DNA from: Alcaligenaceae bacterium
GTDB taxonomy: Bacteria > Pseudomonadota > Gammaproteobacteria > Burkholderiales > Burkholderiaceae_B
Direction of reading: 5' to 3'
DNA length: 64,000 bases
Assembly (NCBI GenBank): GCA_013416395.1
Contig: JACCEP010000001.1
Span: 558,001-622,000 of the forward strand
Shown here: positions 18,146-26,906 of the stretch, in pieces
Numbering within the stretch: the first letter of the stretch is position 1
How the letters are laid out: every line of letters begins with the position of its first letter
Position numbers and translations under genes: made by a program
The notes under the pieces: model-generated
Databases searched by the model: none
What the model saw: only the letters and a program-made list of their open reading frames with translations
What the model was told of the DNA's origin: nothing

Positions 18146-18335
18146 TGTGGATAACTACTGGGGCGAGCAACTGTGAATAGCCTGTTGATGACTAACGCAT
18201 AACTCATGATTGGAAGACGAGTCAAAAAGTTATCCGCAATCCATCCCCGAGATAAACCGTGCTTATACCCAAGTAAAAACGTACTCTAAAAGCTTGATTT
18301 AAATAGACTTTATTGAGTTATGCCACTTATCCACA
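18146..18335. other. DnaA-box cluster in gene-free stretch
   Basis: The 738 bases between fic and the aminotransferase gene contain no supported gene. They hold two perfect DnaA boxes, TGTGGATAA at 18146-18154 and TTATCCACA at 18327-18335, plus a one-mismatch box TTATCCGCA at 18230-18238. AT-rich sequence lies on both sides (about 18060-18115 and 18270-18385). This could be part of oriC or a DnaA-titrating site. Confidence 0.6.
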
Positions 18336-18501
18336 GACACCCATTATTACTATCAGTATGAAATAAAAGAAGTTATATAAAACCTAACCCCTTGCCAGCC
18401 AGCCAGCCTGATTTACAACTTCAAACACAGGGCTATACTGCGTCAGGTCGGAAAACCACAAACCTGTCTGGTTTCCTTAAGTCTGCTAAACCTTTTTTTT
18501 T

Positions 18502-19671
18502 TCAAACACTTGCGAGCTTTTCAATGGCTGTGTTCAACGTATCGTCCCGTTTTGCAAAGCAGAATCGAGCCAGGTTGTGGTTCGATGTCAGCGCATCAGG
18601 TTGTCGATAAAATGCTGAAACAGGGATCACACCAACACCATGTTCCGTGGTCAACCAACGAGCAAAATCAGCTTCATGCATGTCTGAAATCTCGCTGTAG
18701 TCAGCCAGTAAAAAAAACGTACCTTGGCTTGGCAAAACTCGAAACCGGCTTTTTTGCAGGCCTTGGCTCAGGCGATCGCGCTTTTGCTGATAAAAGCCAG
18801 CAAGCGCCAGGTATGGCTTCGAATCTTTCATGTAGTGAGCAATCGCGTACTGCATTGGTGACGTCACCGTAAAGACCATAAATTGATGAACCTTTCGTAT
18901 TTCAGCCATCAACGCCTTGGGCGCGCAGCAATAACCAATTTTCCATCCTGTAGCACTGTAAGTTTTACCAAAGGAAAACACCGTAATCGCATTCGCCGCT
19001 ATGATCGGATTACGGGCAAGGCTTAAATGCTCATACCCGTCAAAGACCAGATGTTCATAAACCTCATCCGAAAGCACCAAAATATCGGTAGCCGCCACGA
19101 TTTGCTCAAGGCTGTCGAGATCAGATTGCTCAAGACGGATGCCAGTTGGGTTATGCGGAAAATTAATCACCAGCATGCGAGTTTTGCTGGTAATTGCATC
19201 ACGTACACGTTGCCAATCAACCTGGTAGATCGGCGTAGTGAGTGTCGGTGCAATCATGGATACAACAACCGGGATGCCACCGGCAAGCTGGATAGCCGGT
19301 ATGTACAGGTCATAAAACGGCTCGATGACAATTACTTCATCGCCGGGATGCACGAAGGCCTGAATACTTGCCATTAAGGCTTCGCTGGCTCCCGCAGTAA
19401 CAGTTACTTCGGTTTCTGGGTCGTAGTAATGGCCATGCAGAGATTCGAGTTTGCTCGAAATTTCCTGCCGCAAAGCAGGTATGCCTGCCATGGGTGGGTA
19501 TTGATTGTGCCCTTCCCGCATGGCCTGGTTTACCAGATCAAGAAGTCTTTCATCGGGGTTAAAGTCGGGAAAGCCTTGCCCCAAGTTAATCGCTTGGTGA
19601 TCGGTTGCCAGCTGGCTCATTACGGTAAATATGGTGGTGCCCACATCTGGCAGCTTAGATATTAGTTTCAT
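18502..19671 (-). CDS. PLP aminotransferase, methionine/kynurenine aminotransferase type
   Basis: A 389-residue fold-type-I aminotransferase. It has the INLGQGFPDF start characteristic of the YbdL/kynurenine aminotransferase group, the NFPHNPTG substrate loop, LSDEVYEHLVF with the cofactor Asp, the PLP-lysine in SFGKTYSATGWKIGY, and the C-terminal ARFCFAKRDDTL Arg region. YbdL prefers methionine with 2-oxo acid acceptors, which suggests a role in methionine salvage or turnover. It stands alone, flanked on both sides by DnaA-box-containing non-coding DNA. The start at ATG 19671 is the only good choice. Confidence 0.9.
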   Translation of the reverse strand: MKLISKLPDVGTTIFTVMSQLATDHQAINLGQGFPDFNPDERLLDLVNQAMREGHNQYPPMAGIPALRQEISSKLESLHGHYYDPETEVTVTAGASEALMASIQAFVHPGDEVIVIEPFYDLYIPAIQLAGGIPVVVSMIAPTLTTPIYQVDWQRVRDAITSKTRMLVINFPHNPTGIRLEQSDLDSLEQIVAATDILVLSDEVYEHLVFDGYEHLSLARNPIIAANAITVFSFGKTYSATGWKIGYCCAPKALMAEIRKVHQFMVFTVTSPMQYAIAHYMKDSKPYLALAGFYQQKRDRLSQGLQKSRFRVLPSQGTFFLLADYSEISDMHEADFARWLTTEHGVGVIPVSAFYRQPDALTSNHNLARFCFAKRDDTLNTAIEKLASV

Positions 19672-19921
19672 ATTCTTGATTTGTTTAATGGACTGATTAG
19701 GAAAATATTAGGAACTAACAAACCCTAATATAAACGTATTGATATTGCACCTGCGTTATTTGAGAATATTTTTTCGCTGACAAAAAAAATACCACATTTG
19801 GGTAAACTAGCATTTTATAAATCTATAGTTCGTGGTTATTTTCACGGCGGCTGTTTTAATCAAGCTTTACGCCAGTATTACAATAAGTGATTACTCGTCC
19901 AGAATATAGTCGAATAATATT

Positions 19922-19949
19922 CAGTTTTCAGTTTTCAGTTTTCAGTTTT
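19922..19949 (+). repeat. 7-bp tandem repeat (CAGTTTT x4)
   Basis: Four exact copies of CAGTTTT lie in the 355-bp AT-rich gap between the aminotransferase and the cold-shock gene, about 75 bp before the csp start. The rest of the gap shows no gene and probably holds the divergent promoters and the csp leader. Confidence 0.85.
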
Positions 19950-20026
19950 CTGATTGATAGCCATGCGGTTGGTATTGGTGTTCTTGGTTGCACCGAATTT
20001 TTTGTTTAATTTTAGGACGCTATAAC

Positions 20027-20233
20027 ATGGCTCAGAAGGGTAAAGTCAAGTGGTTCAATGCCGATAAAGGCATTGGTTTTATAACTCCCGACGAAGGTGG
20101 AGCCGACGTATTCGCGCATTTTTCTGCAATTGTTGGCCGTGGTTATCGAAGCCTTAATGAAGGCCAAGAGGTTGAGTTCGAAGTCAATGACGGCCCGAAA
20201 GGCCCCCAAGCTGCCGAGATTCGTCCGCTCTAG
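20027..20233 (+). CDS. Cold-shock domain protein (CspA family)
   Basis: A 68-residue single-domain cold-shock protein, complete from [15 protein letters not shown] to the C-terminus. RNP1 reads KGIGFI, so the first aromatic of the usual KGFGFI is an Ile here. RNP2 reads VFAHFSAI. These small OB-fold proteins bind single-stranded nucleic acid and prevent RNA secondary structure. The ATG at 20027 gives the canonical N-terminus, and a longer in-frame extension upstream is not family-like. The leader is long and T-rich. It is the last gene before the 3.2-kb origin-type non-coding region. Confidence 0.95.
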   Translation: MAQKGKVKWFNADKGIGFITPDEGGADVFAHFSAIVGRGYRSLNEGQEVEFEVNDGPKGPQAAEIRPL

Positions 20234-20460
20234 TTAACCAAGCGTGGAGCAGTATTGCGAGTTACCGGGCATGAACCGGATAAAAGATGCTGCCAAGCTG
20301 ATTCTTAACCACGAAGCTCTTTGATCTAGACGAAGTGGCGCAGACCAGGTGGTTGTGCAGTGATGTTGCAGGCTCCTACCCCCACGCCACAAGAAATGAT
20401 GGGCGTTCTGCTTAGAAAAGTGTGCCCACATTCAAGAAGCTTCTCAACAGTAACTCATAA

Positions 20461-20481
20461 TGTGGATAAGTCTGTGGATAA
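20461..20481 (-). other. Pair of perfect DnaA boxes
   Basis: TGTGGATAA occurs at 20461-20469 and again at 20473-20481, both the complement of TTATCCACA and only 3 nt apart. TGTGGAAAA at 20494-20502 is a one-mismatch third copy in the same orientation. Closely spaced same-strand boxes are typical of oriC. Confidence 0.75.
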
Positions 20482-20995
20482 TGAGTGGGCATATTGTGGA
20501 AAACCAGTGCTTGCTGCCAGCAGCAATGCGAATGTTCAATCCCTAAGAATACGAGGTACGCAGCACCCCAAACGATGTCTCCCTCCTTGCTGAGTTACTC
20601 ATTTGCTGAGTATCTGAACGGGCTGCTCTCCTGCGGCCAGGAAGGCACTTTGGTCGGCCTGTAGCTGTGTCTCGCCGGCTATTCGTGTCTTGCATGTTCT
20701 GGCGTATACCGTGGATCAACTGCTCCCCCACTCTACTTATTGGCTGCTTCCGTCACGCTTGCCTGAATCTCTGAACACCATTGAATGTGTGATCGTCAGT
20801 TTTATTCATGACATTGTTTCGCTCTGACGAAATTCTCCCGTGTCCGCTAAGTCGGCTTTTTGATCTGTATGGCAATAATGCGTGCCGCGCTTAGTGATAA
20901 ACCCCATATGTAAATGGCGCTCTGGTAGTGCAAATCTGAATTATGGTCGCGGGATATGCAAATAGGGGATACAGATAAGGAAAGAGAGACAGAGA

Positions 20996-21085
20996 AATAC
21001 AGACAGAGGAATACAGCTAGAAGAATACAGCTAGAAGAATACAGACAGAAGAATACAGACAGAAGAATACAGACAGAAGAATACA
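20996..21085 (+). repeat. 14-bp tandem repeat (six copies)
   Basis: Six consecutive 14-bp units of the form AATACAGACAGAAG or AATACAGCTAGAAG run from 20996 to 21079, followed by a partial unit. The preceding 40 bases are a degenerate purine-rich version. The unit length is not a multiple of three, so the open frames across it are not coding. Purine-rich iterons beside DnaA boxes could help unwinding or bind an initiator. Confidence 0.9.
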
Positions 21086-21510
21086 AAAATGAAGGTACGA
21101 ATTTTCCCTTTATTTTTTTCTACATGATAGATATAAAGCCTGTTCTATAACCAATGATCTAGAATCAGGGAATAGATGATTGCAATGGCAGGCTGGGACG
21201 TAAAGATGAAGTTCCTCTTAGGATTTTGTCAGCTATCTATTGCAGTGGACCATCAAAAGTCACATCACTACTTAAGATTACGTCACCCGTATAGGGGTCG
21301 TATTTATGCTCTGCTGATAATCGGATCTCATTCCTTATCCATGCACATTAATCTTCGTCCGTCTGGATAGTAGCCAACGAGAAGCCATATTGAGTTACTA
21401 GTCGGCGTAAAGTACTCAGCACTCGAACCGGAAAGCTTGCTGTGCGGATCGATACTACTGATTATTCTTGCGGTACCTAGTGCGAAGGTTGTGCACATGC
21501 TTTGCACTGG

Positions 21511-21531
21511 TTGTCCACAGGCTTATCCACC
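21511..21531 (+). other. Two imperfect DnaA boxes
   Basis: TTGTCCACA (21511-21519) and TTATCCACC (21523-21531) each differ from TTATCCACA by one base and are spaced like the pair at 20461. They lie about 70 bp left of the first parS site. Confidence 0.5.
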
Positions 21532-21598
21532 GCGTAACTAGTAACATGAATTCCGTTTTTATCAGTGTGTGTATTCTAAATGTCTTATGGCGAGATTT

Positions 21599-21614
21599 TG
21601 TTTCACGTGAAACA
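21599..21614. other. parS site 1
   Basis: TGTTTCACGTGAAACA, a perfect 16-bp match to the chromosomal parS consensus bound by ParB, whose gene lies at 26907. Its centre is 61 bp from that of parS site 2. Confidence 0.95.
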
Positions 21615-21659
21615 AACAACACGTGTTCACCATTGAAAGCTTACTGCGTCCCTTTTGAT

Positions 21660-21675
21660 TGTTTCACGTGAAACA
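21660..21675. other. parS site 2
   Basis: TGTTTCACGTGAAACA, a perfect palindrome. The tight pairing with site 1 should favour ParB loading. Confidence 0.95.
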
Positions 21676-22247
21676 AGCGGCCTAATCAAAGAGTGAAGAG
21701 GCACGCCAGTTGATCAATATGTGAATATGTCGTTTCATGAGTACTCAACAATGAGTAGACTTACTTAATACGCTAAAAATAACCGCACTCATCTTGCGTT
21801 AGTACTACAGGATTGGCGAGAACTCTGCAGATACCCTCCCCGTCTGCTTTGCTCTCAATCAATATTTATTGAAACGCATACGGGCTGAGGCCTTTCACTT
21901 ATAAGCGTCATCCACCTAATGGTGTCGGATTTAGCGCAGGTATCACGTACGCCAATGATTGAAACTAAAATACAGAATACAACTGCGTTCCTCGACCCGT
22001 ATCCTGAGTATCAAGCCGGCATCACTAAGTGATCTATTAGATAGTGGTTAAGTTTTTGGGTACTGTTGTTTGAGCTTGTTATGTTAGCTTCTCATTCAAT
22101 CTGTTCTATGGCTAATGCGTGAGAAAAACACTTTGTAGATTGGCTTATGTAAGCTCGGTCGCCTTACCGCTTTCATATTCTTAGCCGCCCTGCCGGGACT
22201 TTGATGTTCATTGACGAGTACCGGGTAAGCAGTGATCTGCAACGCAG

Positions 22248-22366
22248 CACCTAGTAGCTGACACCTAGTAGCTGACACCTAGCATCTAACACCTGGCACC
22301 TGGCACCTGGCACCTAACACCTGGCACCTGGCACCTAACACCCAGTATCTGGCACCCTATACCTAG
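22248..22366 (+). repeat. CACCTRR heptamer repeat tract
   Basis: More than ten copies of the heptamer CACCTGG, CACCTAG or CACCTAA, partly as 14-bp units CACCTAGTAGCTGA, run through this tract. Two further degenerate copies lie near 22420-22432. The tract is non-coding and lies between parS sites 2 and 3. Confidence 0.85.
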
Positions 22367-22808
22367 CATTCCAGCCAGTCACTCGTCCCGCTAAAGTAGG
22401 CCGCCGAATTGGGCATGTGGCACCTGGTACCTAATTTTTGTAGTCGGCGACTATTATCGTCGTTACCTCCAACGCTCAATAATCGCGACAACATTGCAAG
22501 CATAGAAATTGATGATTATTTTTTAATAACGTGCAAGATTGCTGCGTGCTCCTATTTCTAGTCATGAGGCAAAGTGGTTTCACAACAAACGCTGAACCGT
22601 CGTTAAGGTTAGGTATCAGGGTAAAGATGCTCTGATGTAGAACTGAAGTTAGTCTCCCTACTTGAACACGCTAGCCTAATTTTTTAACGTCGACACGTAC
22701 GTCTACATGGATTTCGAAAATGAAAGACTACTAGATAAGCCGGAGTCTTATTACAGTTCATTTTATGTGGACTATTTTCCATGCATGCCTGCATTGGGAT
22801 AAATGTAA

Positions 22809-22824
22809 TGTTTCACGTGAAACA
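22809..22824. other. parS site 3
   Basis: TGTTTCACGTGAAACA, a perfect copy about 1.1 kb right of site 2 in gene-free DNA. Confidence 0.95.
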
Positions 22825-23150
22825 TCGTTGTTTAGCCTGGCGTCAGACTGCTGGGTATGTCATGTTGAATACCCGATGAGGCGATTTTGATAGCTATGAA
22901 TGGGCGGCCATCAAACATCAAAAAAATTTAGTTTTAACTGCTGCTGTAGCTGTGACTGTGACTGTGAGCATTACTATTTTCTAAATGTATACGTCTATCG
23001 ATCATGTTTCTTATAGTTACATTTAGCATCAATGAATAAGCCTGTGCCGCAACTTGGGGTTGGAGTGTTTCGTTATTTAACAATACAGATAATTTTCTGT
23101 TGAAGTTGTTAAACTGTAGAGTGTCGTGCGTTTTTACCTGATATCTACAA

Positions 23151-23166
23151 TGTTTCACGTGAAACA
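23151..23166. other. parS site 4
   Basis: TGTTTCACGTGAAACA, a perfect copy about 330 bp upstream of the mnmG start. Confidence 0.95.
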
Positions 23167-23399
23167 TATCAGTGCAGAATTAAAAGTGCGGGTTGGTCCC
23201 CATTTTGATGCGGATATTCAATTAACACATTTTTCAACCTTATACCTAAACGCTAGCATTGGAGCGATAGATATAAGTTTCTTATCTCCATATTTACCGG
23301 TCACCATGACTCGAAGATAATTTGAATCTTGGTACGCACAAAACACTTTCCCCGGTCATTACTCACAGAGCAGTCTGATACCCTAGGCAGCCTCAGTAA

Positions 23400-23415
23400 T
23401 GTTTCACGTGGAACA
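23400..23415. other. parS site 5 (one mismatch)
   Basis: TGTTTCACGTGGAACA differs from consensus at one position in the right arm. It ends 67 bp before the mnmG ATG and just upstream of a TATAAT box at 23443-23448, so ParB binding here may touch mnmG transcription. Confidence 0.85.
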
Positions 23416-23481
23416 TATTTATTGCGCCCCTAACTCGGGCGGTATAATTGGCGCTCACAGGCATGCTCAGGCTTTAATGAA

Positions 23482-25398
23482 ATGATTTATCCCGAAGAAT
23501 TCGATGTCATCGTAGTTGGTGGCGGTCACGCAGGTACTGAGGCAGCACTTGCTGCTGCTCGTACGGGCGCTCGCACTCTATTGCTTACGCATAATATGGA
23601 AACGCTAGGCCAGATGTCTTGCAATCCTTCGATCGGAGGTATCGGGAAAGGGCACCTGGTCAAAGAGATTGATGCGTTGGGCGGAGCAATGGCGTACGCG
23701 ACTGATCTTGCTGGCATTCAATTCCGTATTCTGAATCGGTCCAAGGGGCCAGCTGTGCGCGCGACCCGCGCTCAGGCTGATCGATCGCTATACAGAAAAG
23801 CAATACGTACGATTCTGCAGAATCAGGAAAATCTAACAATCTTCCAGCAATCGGTTGAAGACTTGATGCTGGAAGGTGATAGGGTGGTTGGAGCAAGTAC
23901 AAAAATTGGCCTGCAATTTAAAGGTAAAGCTGTTGTACTTACTGCTGGCACCTTTTTAAATGGTTTGATCCACGTGGGGCTTGATCATTATTCGGGCGGA
24001 CGTGCCGGTGATCCACCCTCCATTACACTGGGGCATCGTCTACGCGAAATGAACTTGCCGCAAGGCAGATTAAAGACTGGTACGCCTCCGCGGATAGACG
24101 CGCGTACTATTGACTTTAGCCTTACTCAGGAACAGGCCGGTGATTTTGATCCCGTTCCTCATTTTTCTTATATGGGGTCAGCGGCGCTTCACCCGGAACA
24201 ACTCCCTTGCTGGATCACTCACACTAACGAACGTACACACGATATTATTCGGTCGGGGCTCGACCGCTCGCCCATGTACAGTGATTCTGGCACCATAGAG
24301 GGTATTGGCCCGCGCTATTGTCCTTCTATAGAAGATAAAATCCATCGCTTCGCAGATAAAACCAGCCATCAGATCTTTCTGGAGCCAGAAGGGCTTAGTA
24401 CGCGTGAGATCTACCCAAACGGGGTTTCAACCAGTCTACCGTTTGATATTCAGCTCGCACTCGTGCGGTCGTTAAAGGGGTTGGAAAACGCCGTTATTAC
24501 CCGCCCCGGTTATGCAATCGAATACGATTACTTTGATCCACGTGAACTCAGCGCGACACTTGAAACCAGGTCGATAAAAGGGCTGTTTTTTGCCGGCCAG
24601 ATCAACGGAACAACAGGGTACGAAGAAGCTGCTGCTCAAGGCTTGCTGGCAGGTCTTAACGCTGCCCGTCAGACGCGTGGTGAAGAACCTTGGTGGCCTA
24701 AGCGTCATGAAGCCTACTTGGGTGTGCTGGTTGATGACTTGATAACAAGCGGCGTCACAGAGCCTTACCGTATGTTTACCTCGCGGGCCGAGTACCGCCT
24801 TAGCCTTCGCGAAGATAACGCCGATTTCCGACTGACCGAACAGGGCCGCGAGCTGGGTCTTGTCGACGATGTGCGATGGGACGCGTTCAATCGCAAGCGC
24901 GATATGGTTGCCCGTGAAATCCAAAGGCTCAAGTCTACGTGGGTACATCCGCGCACGCTTGCAGCGCACGCCGAAGAAGAATTGTTCGGTAAGCCGCTCG
25001 AACGAGAATATTCGCTGCATGACTTACTGAAAAGACCGCAGATCAGCTACGAAAAACTGATGACGATTGCCAATGCTGAAGGAAAGCCAATTGCAGGGCC
25101 GGGCGTTGAAGACACCGTTGCGGCCGAACAGGTAGAGATTCAAGTTAAATACGCTGGCTATGTGGCTAAGCAGGAAGAAGAAGTTCGACGTCATGCAAGC
25201 TACGAAGCGCAGAGCATTCCGGATGGTTTCGATTACGATGCTATTAACGGGTTGTCAATAGAAGTAAAGCACAGGCTAAAAGCCATACGACCAGAAACCA
25301 TAGGCCAGGCCGGCCGCGTATCCGGTGTAACGCCAGCAGCAATCTCTTTATTGCTGATTCACATTAAACGCATGCAGCACGGAAAAAAAGCAGCCTGA
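23482..25398 (+). CDS. mnmG: tRNA uridine-34 5-carboxymethylaminomethyl modification enzyme MnmG (GidA)
   Basis: A 638-residue FAD enzyme of full family length. The N-terminal dinucleotide motif [15 protein letters not shown], the [22 protein letters not shown] block and the [19 protein letters not shown] segment are diagnostic. With MnmE it installs the cmnm5/nm5 group on U34 of tRNAs reading split codon boxes. A TATAAT box at 23443-23448 gives a short leader that adjoins parS site 5. It starts the mnmG-rsmG-parA-parB operon and overlaps rsmG by one base (TGATG). Confidence 0.98.
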   Translation: MIYPEEFDVIVVGGGHAGTEAALAAARTGARTLLLTHNMETLGQMSCNPSIGGIGKGHLVKEIDALGGAMAYATDLAGIQFRILNRSKGPAVRATRAQADRSLYRKAIRTILQNQENLTIFQQSVEDLMLEGDRVVGASTKIGLQFKGKAVVLTAGTFLNGLIHVGLDHYSGGRAGDPPSITLGHRLREMNLPQGRLKTGTPPRIDARTIDFSLTQEQAGDFDPVPHFSYMGSAALHPEQLPCWITHTNERTHDIIRSGLDRSPMYSDSGTIEGIGPRYCPSIEDKIHRFADKTSHQIFLEPEGLSTREIYPNGVSTSLPFDIQLALVRSLKGLENAVITRPGYAIEYDYFDPRELSATLETRSIKGLFFAGQINGTTGYEEAAAQGLLAGLNAARQTRGEEPWWPKRHEAYLGVLVDDLITSGVTEPYRMFTSRAEYRLSLREDNADFRLTEQGRELGLVDDVRWDAFNRKRDMVAREIQRLKSTWVHPRTLAAHAEEELFGKPLEREYSLHDLLKRPQISYEKLMTIANAEGKPIAGPGVEDTVAAEQVEIQVKYAGYVAKQEEEVRRHASYEAQSIPDGFDYDAINGLSIEVKHRLKAIRPETIGQAGRVSGVTPAAISLLLIHIKRMQHGKKAA

Positions 25399-26072
25399 TG
25401 TCCAGCACTGATAATTATCCGCACAGAATTATTGCGGCAGGCGCAGCCATGGGTCTTGAAATCAACGAGACCCAAGCTGATGCTATGGTGGCCTATATAA
25501 ACCAGCTTGTTCGCTGGAACCGTACCTATAATCTTACTGCGCTACGTGATACCGAACAGATGTTGGTACAACATGTATTTGACAGCCTGTCTGTGCTGAC
25601 GCCAATTAGTAATATACTGTATAAAAATACAGTATCAAATTTCACTATCGTAGACGTAGGCTCTGGTGCCGGTCTACCTGGTGTCATTCTGGCACTTATG
25701 CGGCCAGAGTGCCGCGTCTATTGTATTGATGCCGTTGAAAAGAAAATGGCATTCGTACGGCAGGTAAGTGGCGTGCTGAAGTTGCCCAATCTGCACGCAG
25801 TACACCAGCGTGTAGAGGCGATACAGCCCTATGACGCAGATATCGTAATATCGCGAGCCTTTGCCTCACTCGTTGATTTTGCGACGCTAGCGGGCCGCCA
25901 CGTGGCTGTAAATGGCCATTTGTTGGCAATGAAGGGGCGCTCACCCGACGAAGAAATAGATACACTACACCAGCAAACAGATTGGCAGGTTGATCATATT
26001 GAACCGCTGCAGGTACCCGAGTTAAACGCCCAGCGTTGTCTGGTCTGGATGAGTCGCCAAGGAAACGTATGA
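25398..26072 (+). CDS. rsmG: 16S rRNA (guanine-527-N7)-methyltransferase RsmG (GidB)
   Basis: A 224-residue SAM-dependent methyltransferase with NLTALRD, the SAM-binding VDVGSGAGLPGVILA motif and the ISRAFASL segment. It methylates N7 of G527 in 16S rRNA, and loss gives low-level streptomycin resistance. Its ATG shares a base with the mnmG stop, and its stop overlaps the parA ATG by 4 nt, so all three genes are translationally linked. Confidence 0.97.
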   Translation: MSSTDNYPHRIIAAGAAMGLEINETQADAMVAYINQLVRWNRTYNLTALRDTEQMLVQHVFDSLSVLTPISNILYKNTVSNFTIVDVGSGAGLPGVILALMRPECRVYCIDAVEKKMAFVRQVSGVLKLPNLHAVHQRVEAIQPYDADIVISRAFASLVDFATLAGRHVAVNGHLLAMKGRSPDEEIDTLHQQTDWQVDHIEPLQVPELNAQRCLVWMSRQGNV

Positions 26073-26887
26073 GCATTAGTAACAACACCGCTACCATATT
26101 CTGCATAGCCAACCAGAAGGGCGGTGTGGGCAAAACCACGACGGCAATTAATCTTGCCGCCGCTCTGGCTGCAATGCGCAAGCGGGTGCTTTTGATCGAT
26201 CTCGATCCGCAGGGCAACGCCACCATGGGAAGCGGCGTAGACAAGAACACGGTCGAAAAAAACCTGTACCAGGTGCTTATCGGTGATACATCAATCACTG
26301 AAGCACGTGTTCCGTCTGAATCTGGCGGATACGACGTTTTGCCGGCGAACCGAGAGCTTTCTGGTGCCGAAATTGACCTCATCCAGATGGAAGAGCGTGA
26401 AAAACAGCTCAAGCAAGCTATTGCACACGTCGTGGATGAGTACGACTTTATTCTCATCGATTGCCCACCCACGCTTTCATTGTTGACGCTAAACGGGCTG
26501 GCATCAGCTCACGGGGTCATCATTCCCATGCAGTGCGAGTATTTTGCACTCGAAGGGCTGTCAGATCTTGTTAACACCATCAAGCGTGTTTACAACAACA
26601 TCAACCCTGAGCTTCAGCTTATTGGCCTGTTGCGAGTCATGTTCGATGGGCGGGTCACACTTCAGCAGCAAGTTTCAGCTCAGATCGAAAGCCATTTCGG
26701 CAGCCGGGTGTTTGAAACCGTCATCCCGCGTAACGTCAGGTTGGCTGAGGCACCTAGCCATGGTATGCCGGGCATTGTTTACGACAAAAACTCCCGCGGC
26801 GCCAAAGCCTATATCGACTTTGGAAACGAATTGATTAAACGGGTTAAAAAAGAGGCGCTGCGTCAGCAGGCGCGTCCTCGTCTGTAA
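26069..26887 (+). CDS. parA: Chromosome-partition ATPase ParA (Soj)
   Basis: A 272-residue deviant Walker ATPase. The start at ATG 26069 gives MSISNNTATIFCIANQKGG; the P-loop KGGVGKTT and the LLIDLDPQGNATMG and DFILIDCPPTLSLLTLNGL motifs follow. ParA binds DNA non-specifically as an ATP dimer and moves the ParB-parS complex during origin segregation. It overlaps rsmG by 4 nt and is followed 19 nt later by parB. The five parS sites in cis lie 2.6-4.5 kb upstream. Confidence 0.98.
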   Translation: MSISNNTATIFCIANQKGGVGKTTTAINLAAALAAMRKRVLLIDLDPQGNATMGSGVDKNTVEKNLYQVLIGDTSITEARVPSESGGYDVLPANRELSGAEIDLIQMEEREKQLKQAIAHVVDEYDFILIDCPPTLSLLTLNGLASAHGVIIPMQCEYFALEGLSDLVNTIKRVYNNINPELQLIGLLRVMFDGRVTLQQQVSAQIESHFGSRVFETVIPRNVRLAEAPSHGMPGIVYDKNSRGAKAYIDFGNELIKRVKKEALRQQARPRL

Positions 26888-26906
26888 CCCCACAACAGGA
26901 ACCGAC

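Larger units (their letters stand above)
20234..23481. other. Origin-proximal non-coding region (candidate oriC/parS domain)
   Basis: About 3.25 kb with no recognisable gene; all open frames are under 80 codons and none resembles a known protein. The region is visibly more AT-rich than its neighbours. It contains two perfect DnaA boxes (20461-20481), two near-boxes (21511-21531), a 14-bp tandem repeat, a CACCTRR repeat tract, and five parS palindromes between 21599 and 23415. It sits directly upstream of mnmG, the usual place of oriC in relatives. The exact unwinding site was not determined; a GC-skew switch here would support it. Confidence 0.65.

Noticed and set aside
20956-21150. Charged repetitive frame over the 14-bp repeat
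   Set aside because: The unit is not a multiple of three, so the periodic protein is an artefact of the repeat.
21619-21626. Extra parS-like CACGTG core near site 1
   Set aside because: The arms around ACACGTGT do not match the parS consensus.
22248-22432. CRISPR array
   Set aside because: Units are 7-14 bp and directly adjacent; there are no spacers and no cas genes.
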